From positions 1 through 64,000 of the forward strand of contig NZ_LQIS01000054.1 of NCBI RefSeq assembly GCF_001499905.1: DNA of 64,000 nt. Direction: 5' to 3'. Origin of the DNA: Mycobacterium sp. GA-1285. Its GTDB lineage: Bacteria; Actinomycetota; Actinomycetes; Mycobacteriales; Mycobacteriaceae. Below are positions 58,863-64,000 of the stretch, one piece after another. The notes below the pieces were generated by a model. It saw only the letters and a program-made list of their open reading frames with translations. It ran no database searches and was not told where the DNA came from. The position numbers were made by a program, and so were the translations under genes. Each line of letters begins with the position of its first letter. Positions within the stretch are counted from its first letter, which is position 1.

Positions 58863-59354
58863 CTATGCGGGTGACGGTGCGCTTGTCTTCCTTCGAACGC
58901 GCGCGACGAGCGGGTAGATCCGGCAGCCGAGGCAGATGCCGAAGGCCGCATTGAGAAACGCCGCCACGAGCGCGAAAGCGGTGGCGATCAGACCGAGCAG
59001 CGGAAGGCCGCTCGCGAATCCGACGACGCCGGCCACCGCGAACGCGAGCCCGACCAACTGGGCGAACCTCAGCGGCGCCACCGGCTCCTTCTCGCCGACG
59101 GGTCCGAGTCGCGGCGCGACGAGCCGGGCGAAGATCTGGCCGTAGGGATGCGAACGCGGCCCGCGCCATGCTCCGATGGCGAACACCGTCGCTTGGGCGC
59201 ACAGCACGACCGCCGAGACCGCCGGGCTCACGGGCCACAGCAGAAGGGCCGCCGCCAGCGCAGTGGCGGTGAGCCATGCGGCGAACCGCGGGCCCCGCAC
59301 GTCCACCTGGTCGGGTGTCCGGGCTCGTGTACTCGACATATCTGTCGTTGGCAT
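58863..59354 (-). CDS. DUF4395 membrane protein
   Basis: A 163-residue protein with four hydrophobic segments (about residues 24-43, 47-62, 100-120, 122-142) and the DUF4395 marks GPRSHPYGQIFARLVAPRLGP and NAAFGICLGCRIYPLVAR (CLGC near the C-terminus). The ATG at 59354 follows AGGAG by 7 nt; an overlapping ATG at 59358 is in another frame. DUF4395 proteins accompany sulfur-transfer and thioredoxin genes; a transport or membrane redox role is possible. Its translation is probably tuned by the poly-Cys ORF 97 nt upstream. Confidence 0.85.
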   Translation of the reverse strand: MPTTDMSSTRARTPDQVDVRGPRFAAWLTATALAAALLLWPVSPAVSAVVLCAQATVFAIGAWRGPRSHPYGQIFARLVAPRLGPVGEKEPVAPLRFAQLVGLAFAVAGVVGFASGLPLLGLIATAFALVAAFLNAAFGICLGCRIYPLVARVRRKTSAPSPA

Positions 59355-59451
59355 TCATGTGCTCCTGTTGCGGTCATCGGGTCGGGCTGGCTGAAACGGG
59401 AAGGACCGCAAGGGTCGCTCCCGAGCGCGGCGCGAAGAAGGGCGCGGCTAC

Positions 59452-59544
59452 TCAGCAGCTGCAACAACAACAGCAAGAACCCGCGACGCGGCACAGGTCG
59501 ACTGCGCGGCGCTTGGTGAGCATCGGCTCGAGGCGGGCGGACAC
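59452..59544 (-). CDS. Poly-cysteine leaderless upstream ORF, cysteine-responsive attenuator
   Basis: A 30-codon ORF starting at GTG 59544 (MSARLEPMLTKRRAVDLC) and ending with a Gly-Ser then five consecutive Cys codons, Ser, Cys and TGA at 59452. TAAGCT lies 7 nt before the GTG, so the mRNA is leaderless. Poly-Cys leaderless ORFs ahead of sulfur genes are known in mycobacteria as cysteine-responsive attenuators, and the DUF4395-cysA2-sseC operon that follows is of that type. An in-frame ATG at 59568 is a longer but less likely start. Confidence 0.8.
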   Translation of the reverse strand: MSARLEPMLTKRRAVDLCRVAGSCCCCCSC

Positions 59545-59551
59545 GCCGGAC

Positions 59552-59557
59552 AGCTTA
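59552..59557 (-). promoter_or_regulatory. Predicted -10 box of the poly-Cys ORF / sulfur operon
   Basis: TAAGCT on the minus strand, 7 nt before the GTG at 59544. It starts a transcript separate from the upstream thiX gene, whose stop is only 17 bp away. Confidence 0.55.
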
Positions 59558-59573
59558 CCAATCGACATGGTGA

Positions 59574-59996
59574 TCAAGCCAACAGCGGTTCCAGAGCCGA
59601 GCGCAGGTCAGCGGCCTTGGGAACGCCATGGGTCCGGTAGCGGGGCCGGCCGTCCCGGTCGAACAGGATGGTCGTGGGAAGCGAGAGCACCGAAAGTCGG
59701 CGCGCCGCCTGCGGGTTTGCGTCGATGTCGATCTCGACGTGCGCCACCGCGGGCAGCTCCGCGCAGACCTCGTCGACGATCCTGCGCACCGCGGCGCACG
59801 GTCCGCACCACTCGGCGGAGAAATGCACGACCGTCGGTCCGGTCGACGACAGCCCGAGGTCGCTGGTGTCGACGTTGGCGGCAGCTTCGCTCGCCTTGAG
59901 CAGTCCGGCTCGAAGCGTGAGCAGCCGCCCGATCACGTATGCGACACCGAGCGCCGCGATGAGCACGGTGATCGCCAACACCCAGGAAGAGCTCAT
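59574..59996 (-). CDS. thiX: Membrane-anchored thioredoxin-like protein ThiX
   Basis: A 140-residue protein with an N-terminal membrane helix (VLAITVLIAALGVAYVIG, about residues 5-22) and a thioredoxin domain with FSAEWCGPCAAVRRI (WCGPC active site, about residue 63) and the cis-Pro region LSLPTTILFDRDGR. It overlaps the lmeA stop by ATGA. It equals Rv0816c. The orientation is probably with the domain on the cytosolic side, but that is not certain. Confidence 0.9.
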   Translation of the reverse strand: MSSSWVLAITVLIAALGVAYVIGRLLTLRAGLLKASEAAANVDTSDLGLSSTGPTVVHFSAEWCGPCAAVRRIVDEVCAELPAVAHVEIDIDANPQAARRLSVLSLPTTILFDRDGRPRYRTHGVPKAADLRSALEPLLA

Positions 59997-60796
59997 GACA
60001 GATGGAACTCCGTTAGCGCGACGGATACTCCATCGGCGATGCCCTCGATGATGATGTCGGAGCCCCGCGCGCCCTGCGCCGTCGGCGCCAGTCCGAACGG
60101 CAGCTTTTGACCGGGCAGGCTCGCGGTGAACGCGGCCAGCACGGCGTCCCTCTTGTCGTCGGGCACCTCCTGGTCGGCGGTGCCGGGGCCGGTCAGCACG
60201 CCGATGGCCGTCATCACCAGCGTCGTCTGGTCCGGTCCGGCGACCTCGAGGTCCACTGCGATGCTCACCCTTTCGTGGAAGTCGGCCGCGGTGGGTGTTC
60301 CGGTGAACACCACGCCCTTGTTGCTGGAGATACCCGATTCGGTGGTGCCGCCCGTGGCGTCGTTGCTCTCTTGCGTCGGCGCCTCGACCAGAAGGTCCGG
60401 GATGCCCATGTACCGGCCCAGATGGGTCGAGTCGATGATGATGCGGCTCTCCGCCTTGGCGACCCGCATCGTCGCGTCGGGCTCGACGAGCCACGAATCG
60501 CCGGGCAGCTCGATCTCGTGCAGCGTCGTTTCCAGGGAGGCCCTGCCCACCTCCCGATTGTCGACGCCGTTGGCCCTGATCTCGACCTCGTCGAAGTGGC
60601 GGTCCATCGCCTGGGTGGCGAACGGGAACCCGAGGATCGCCACCGACGGGTCGTGTTGCAGGTCAGCGGCGGTGCGCACGCTTCTGGCCAGCCGATATTC
60701 GGCGTAGATGGCCGCGCCGAAATCGGCCCCGACGGCGCAGAGCGCGACCGCCAGCACCGTCACCAGGACCCCGAGTAGCAGCTTGCGCACCCGCAC
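59993..60796 (-). CDS. lmeA: Mannosyltransferase-activating protein LmeA (DUF2993)
   Basis: A 267-residue envelope protein: signal anchor LLLGVLVTVLAVALCAVGAD (about residues 6-25), then a DUF2993 body (VAILGFPFATQAMDRHFDEVEI; GSDIIIEGIADGVSV). LmeA in M. smegmatis is a periplasmic phosphoinositide-binding protein needed for lipomannan elongation by MptA. The GTG at 60796 is used; a GTG 6 nt downstream is equally possible, and the longer frame to 60928 is not supported. It is followed by thiX and diverges from glnR. Confidence 0.88.
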   Translation of the reverse strand: MRVRKLLLGVLVTVLAVALCAVGADFGAAIYAEYRLARSVRTAADLQHDPSVAILGFPFATQAMDRHFDEVEIRANGVDNREVGRASLETTLHEIELPGDSWLVEPDATMRVAKAESRIIIDSTHLGRYMGIPDLLVEAPTQESNDATGGTTESGISSNKGVVFTGTPTAADFHERVSIAVDLEVAGPDQTTLVMTAIGVLTGPGTADQEVPDDKRDAVLAAFTASLPGQKLPFGLAPTAQGARGSDIIIEGIADGVSVALTEFHLS

Positions 60797-60968
60797 ATTC
60801 TGGCCCACGACAGGCCCATCGTTCCGTTCGACGCAGCTGAGAAGCGGGTTGCGCGCTATCGTTAGAAAACCATCGCCCCGGTAACGGGCGCATGTCGAGC
60901 ATGAATCTGGGAAGTCACCGACCGACAAAGATGTCCAGGCGAGGTCCCCGTGGCTGTTGGAGGGCCAG

Positions 60969-61748
60969 TTGGATCTACTGCTACTGACAGTCGACCCACA
61001 CCCCGAGTCTGTGCTGCCGTCGCTGTCGCTACTCGCTCATACGGTGCGGACCGCGCCGACCGAGGTCTCGTCCCTCTTGGAGGCGGGCAGCGCCGACGTC
61101 GCGATCGTCGACGCACGTACCGACCTTGCCGCGGCTCGCGGATTGTGCCGGCTGCTGGGCACCACCGGCACCTCGGTGCCTGTGGTGGCCGTCGTCAACG
61201 AAGGCGGCCTGGTGGCCGTCAACGTCGAGTGGGGCCTCGACGAGATCCTGCTGCCCGGCACCGGGCCCGCGGAGATCGACGCGCGGCTGCGACTGCTCGT
61301 CGGCCGCCGCGGCGGGGTGGGCAACCAGGAGAACGTCGGCAAGATCAGCCTCGGCGAACTGGTGATCGACGAGGGCACCTACACCGCCCGCCTCCGCGGT
61401 CGCCCGCTCGACCTGACCTATAAGGAATTCGAGCTGCTCAAGTACCTGGCCCAGCACGCAGGTCGGGTGTTCACCCGCGCGCAGCTCCTTCAGGAGGTCT
61501 GGGGTTACGACTTCTTCGGGGGCACCCGCACGGTGGACGTGCATGTGCGACGGCTGCGCGCCAAGCTCGGTCCCGAATACGAATCGCTGATCGGCACGGT
61601 GCGCAACGTCGGATACAAAGCGGTCCGCCCGGCGCGCGGCCGTGCACCCGCGTCTGACGCCGCGGTGCCCGACGATTTCGACAGCGTGGACTACGAGGCG
61701 CCGGACAGTGTCGCGGAAGCACTTGCCGACCCGCTGCGAAGCCCGTGA
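60969..61748 (+). CDS. glnR: OmpR-type orphan response regulator GlnR
   Basis: A 259-residue regulator. The receiver domain keeps an Asp in VAIVDAR (about residue 44) but lacks the rest of a standard phosphorylation pocket, as GlnR does. The C-terminal winged helix is nearly identical to M. tuberculosis GlnR (LDLTYKEFELLKYLAQHAGR, GGTRTVDVHVRRLRAKLG). It controls nitrogen-limitation genes (amtB, glnA, nir). Start: TTG 60969, 5 nt after GGAGGG; a TTG at 60957 is an alternative. It overlaps mshD by GTGA. Confidence 0.93.
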   Translation: MDLLLLTVDPHPESVLPSLSLLAHTVRTAPTEVSSLLEAGSADVAIVDARTDLAAARGLCRLLGTTGTSVPVVAVVNEGGLVAVNVEWGLDEILLPGTGPAEIDARLRLLVGRRGGVGNQENVGKISLGELVIDEGTYTARLRGRPLDLTYKEFELLKYLAQHAGRVFTRAQLLQEVWGYDFFGGTRTVDVHVRRLRAKLGPEYESLIGTVRNVGYKAVRPARGRAPASDAAVPDDFDSVDYEAPDSVAEALADPLRSP

Positions 61749-62644
61749 CGGAACTGCTGTGGCGCACCGGACTATCCGGCGACGAGCAACGTCGCATCCA
61801 TGAACTGATCGAGGCCGCTACAGCGGCGGACGGCGTCGCCCCGGTCGGCGAGCAGGTGCTGCGGGAACTGCCGCACGACCGCACCCGCCACCTGGTGGCT
61901 CGCGTCGACGAGGACATCGTCGGCTATCTGAACCTCGCCGGAGGCGGCGAATCCGCGATGGCGGAGGCGGTCGTGCATCCGCGATTCAGGCGTCGCGGGG
62001 TCGGCGCGGCGCTGGTGCGTGTGGGCCTCGCCGAGGGCGGAGACGGTGCCCGGGTGTGGGCGCACGGCAACCTGGAGGCGGCGCGCGCGACCGCGGCCTC
62101 GCTCGGGCTGACCGTGGTCCGCGAACTCCTCCAGATGCGGCGTCCGCTGACCGGCCTGCCGCCGACGCCGACGCCCGACGGTGTCCGCATCACCACCTAT
62201 TCCGGTCCGGCAGACGATGCCGCGCTGCTGCGCGTCAACAACGCGGCCTTCGTCTGGCATCCCGAGCAGGGTGGATGGACCGAGGACGACATCGCCGAGC
62301 GTCGCGGCGAATCGTGGTTCGACCCGGACGGGTTGTTCCTGGCCGTCGACGAGGACACCGGGGATGTGCTCGGATTCCACTGGACGAAAATCCACGGCGC
62401 CGATCTGGGCGAGGTCTATGTCGTCGGCGTCGACCCGGCGGCCCAGGGTCGTGGTCTGGGTGGCGTGCTGACGCTGACCGGGCTGCATCACCTCGCCGAG
62501 CGACTGTCGGCGAGCCCGAATCCCGTCGTGATGCTGTACGTGGAGGGCGATAACTCGGCGGCGGTGAGCACCTACCGGAAGCTGGGGTTCGAGGTGTTCG
62601 CCGTCGACACTGCGTACGCGCGCGGTCCCGGCCCCGACCTGTGA
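61745..62644 (+). CDS. mshD: Mycothiol synthase
   Basis: A 299-residue protein with two GNAT domains. It performs the last mycothiol step, acetylating Cys-GlcN-Ins with acetyl-CoA. Each half shows an acetyl-CoA loop: VVHPRFRRRGVGAALV (about residues 76-91) and GVDPAAQGRGLGGVL (about 228-242). The C-terminal half ends VSTYRKLGFEVFAVDTAYAR. It is coupled to glnR. Its presence marks an actinobacterium. Confidence 0.95.
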   Translation: MTELLWRTGLSGDEQRRIHELIEAATAADGVAPVGEQVLRELPHDRTRHLVARVDEDIVGYLNLAGGGESAMAEAVVHPRFRRRGVGAALVRVGLAEGGDGARVWAHGNLEAARATAASLGLTVVRELLQMRRPLTGLPPTPTPDGVRITTYSGPADDAALLRVNNAAFVWHPEQGGWTEDDIAERRGESWFDPDGLFLAVDEDTGDVLGFHWTKIHGADLGEVYVVGVDPAAQGRGLGGVLTLTGLHHLAERLSASPNPVVMLYVEGDNSAAVSTYRKLGFEVFAVDTAYARGPGPDL

Positions 62645-62656
62645 GGTCGCCGACCT

Positions 62657-62678
62657 GTTCACCGTCCGTTCACCGTCC
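62657..62678 (+). promoter_or_regulatory. PHO-box-like direct repeat upstream of pstS
   Basis: Two perfect, adjacent 11-bp copies of GTTCACCGTCC (62657-62667, 62668-62678), the GTTCACC-N4 arrangement bound by PhoP/RegX3-type regulators in actinobacteria, 70 bp before the pstS start. It predicts induction by phosphate limitation. Confidence 0.65.
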
Positions 62679-62748
62679 ATGTGCGGTCCGTCCACCACGG
62701 CCGCATACGTTGCCGGAGAGTGCGAAGTCGGCGACGAAAGTGGGATAA

Positions 62749-63885
62749 GTGAAGCGCATCAGCATCGGTAAGACCCTGGGTACGACCGCCTCCGCAGCGG
62801 CTGTGCTCGCCCTGACGCTGGCCGGGTGCGGCAGCGACAACAACACCGGCACGGGAACCGACGGCACCGGCACTGGTTCGTCGGCCAGCGGCGAGAACTG
62901 TGACGGCAAGGCGACCATCAACGCCGAGGGCTCTACCGCGCAGCAGAACGCTATCGGGCTGTTCAATCAGGTGTGGGGTCAGAAGTGTCAGGGCAAGAAC
63001 CTGTCCTACAACCCGACCGGATCGGGCGCGGGCCGCCAGCAGTTCATCGCCGGCAACGTCGACTTCGCCGGGTCGGACTCCCCGCTGTCCGAGGAGCAGG
63101 TCCCGCAGGCCGCCCAGCGCTGCGGTGGCAATCCCGCCTGGCACCTTCCGTTGGTGTTCGGTCCCGTCGCGATGGCCTACAACCTGGAGGGTGTCGACGG
63201 CCTCGTGCTCAACGCCGACGTGCTGGCGCGCATCTTCCAGGGCCAGGTCGCCAAGTGGAACGATCCGGCCATCGCGGCGCTGAACGCGGGCAAGAACCTG
63301 CCGGATCAGAACATCACGCCGGTCTACCGATCGGACTCCTCGGGCACCACCGACAACTTCCAGAAGTATCTGGCTGCCGCGGCGCCGCAGACCTGGACCA
63401 AGGGCGACGGCTCCGAGTTTCAGGGCGGCGCGGGCGAGGGTGCGCAGAAGTCCGCCGGTGTCGCCCAGGCGGTGCAGGCCACGTCGGGCGCCATCGGCTA
63501 CGTCGAGAAGGGCTTCGCCGACCAGGCCGGCATCGCGTACGCGCAGATCGACAACGGTAGCGGTGCAGTCGCGCTGACCGACGAGTCGGCGGGCAAGGCG
63601 ATCGACGCGGCTCAGTTCGCGAGCGAGGGCCAGGATCTGGTGCTCGACCTGCAATCGCTGTACGCGAGCAAGGAGCAGGGCGCGTACCCGCTCGTGCTGG
63701 CCACCTACGAGATCGTGTGCTCCAACGGTTACGACAAGCCGACGGCCGATGCGGTCAAGTCGTTCCTGCACCACGCGGCCAACGATGGTCAGCAGGGGCT
63801 TTCGGCCGCCGGATACGTCCCGCTGCCGGACCGATTCAAGCAGCGGCTGCTGGGCTCGATCGACGCCATCTCGTCGCCTGCCTAG
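62749..63885 (+). CDS. pstS: Phosphate ABC transporter substrate-binding lipoprotein
   Basis: A 378-residue lipoprotein: signal peptide with lipobox LTLAGC (Cys near residue 27) and a Gly/Thr linker. The phosphate-binding fold has INAEGSTAQQNAI, GSGAGRQQF, FAGSDSPLS and YRSDSSGTTDNFQ, the residues that hold phosphate in PstS. The GTG at 62749 is the start. It follows mshD by 104 bp with a PHO-box-like repeat between. No pstC is clearly seen in the last 115 bp, although an ATG at 63934 could open one. Confidence 0.95.
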   Translation: MKRISIGKTLGTTASAAAVLALTLAGCGSDNNTGTGTDGTGTGSSASGENCDGKATINAEGSTAQQNAIGLFNQVWGQKCQGKNLSYNPTGSGAGRQQFIAGNVDFAGSDSPLSEEQVPQAAQRCGGNPAWHLPLVFGPVAMAYNLEGVDGLVLNADVLARIFQGQVAKWNDPAIAALNAGKNLPDQNITPVYRSDSSGTTDNFQKYLAAAAPQTWTKGDGSEFQGGAGEGAQKSAGVAQAVQATSGAIGYVEKGFADQAGIAYAQIDNGSGAVALTDESAGKAIDAAQFASEGQDLVLDLQSLYASKEQGAYPLVLATYEIVCSNGYDKPTADAVKSFLHHAANDGQQGLSAAGYVPLPDRFKQRLLGSIDAISSPA

Positions 63886-64000
63886 TTCTGCTGGCGAAAC
63901 GGGATCGCTGCGGCGAGGATGGACGCGTAACCGATGACCGACAGGGTCCAAGTGACAGAACCGAATCCAGCGGAGGCCGGGTCGGGCGCGGCGATGGCCG
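63882..64000 (-). CDS. Possible 3' end of a convergent membrane-protein gene (partial)
   Basis: The minus-strand frame from the window edge reads 38 codons ending in SVTWTLSVIGYASI, a hydrophobic stretch, AAAIPFRQQN and TAG. Codon use is GC3-rich and the stop shares CTAG with the pstS stop, as other convergent pairs do here. The competing plus-strand reading (ATG 63934, MTDRVQVTEPNPAEAG) could be the start of pstC. The window is too short to decide. Confidence 0.4.
   Translation of the reverse strand, partial: AIAAPDPASAGFGSVTWTLSVIGYASILAAAIPFRQQN

Noticed and set aside
62659..63951. 430-codon minus-strand frame over pstS
   Set aside because: It is a shadow of pstS; the composition is Arg/Gly/Val-rich and nothing in it resembles a protein family.

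Overview
The window is high-GC chromosomal DNA of a mycobacterium, most likely a rapid grower (Mycolicibacterium). The evidence is the near-complete M. tuberculosis-like gene order from the Rv0760c homologue to mshD (adhB, ferredoxin, cyp51, cyp123, aldA, purD, purB, cyp126, purC, ptrB, purS, purQ, pepC, purL, purF, purM, pabC, cysA2, thiX, lmeA, glnR, mshD), together with mycothiol, Mce, type VII secretion-related and 13E12-family genes. Orthology is judged from recognisable protein sequence; no search was run.

Layout. 1-5.1 kb is accessory: an MHS-type MFS transporter, a broken 13E12 (DUF222/HNH) gene with a small secreted Ltp-domain gene wedged into it, and a 1.3 kb insertion sequence whose ends carry doubled motifs. 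5.1-12.4 kb is a minus-strand operon of alcohol dehydrogenase, two SnoaL-like proteins, a 3Fe-4S ferredoxin, CYP51, two SDRs, CYP123 and a TetR regulator. It diverges across two GGACA-TGTCC operators from aldA, an SDR, a 3-hydroxyisobutyrate dehydrogenase-like enzyme, a CMD-family protein and an unknown protein (12.5-17.3 kb). 17.3-19.8 kb holds an EspA/EspE-like protein, a TetR and a CYP125-like P450. From 19.9 to 53.9 kb, eight genes of de novo purine synthesis (purD, B, C, S, Q, L, F, M) are spread among unrelated genes. Most of them have a TANNNT -10 box 6-8 nt before the start codon, which predicts leaderless mRNAs. 54-62.7 kb holds YgfZ, pabC, a nitrobindin operon, a sulfur operon (DUF4395, CysA2, SseC-like) under a poly-cysteine upstream ORF, thiX, lmeA, glnR and mshD. 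pstS, behind a PHO-box-like direct repeat, closes the window.

The most notable accessory item is a three-gene cassette at 38.35-40.74 kb: an EspC-like small partner, a WXG-containing 446-residue protein with a glycine-rich hydrophobic C-terminus, and a membrane protein. It looks like a type VII-secreted effector with its immunity protein. Three translation-linked signals also stand out: three tandem 32-bp repeats upstream of an amino-acid permease that encode a chain of stop-start coupled 9-11-residue micro-ORFs (22.77-22.87 kb); a segment with an extended match to the 16S rRNA 3' end followed by a 12-codon ORF and mutually exclusive stems (56.30-56.48 kb); and the poly-Cys upstream ORF (59.45-59.54 kb).
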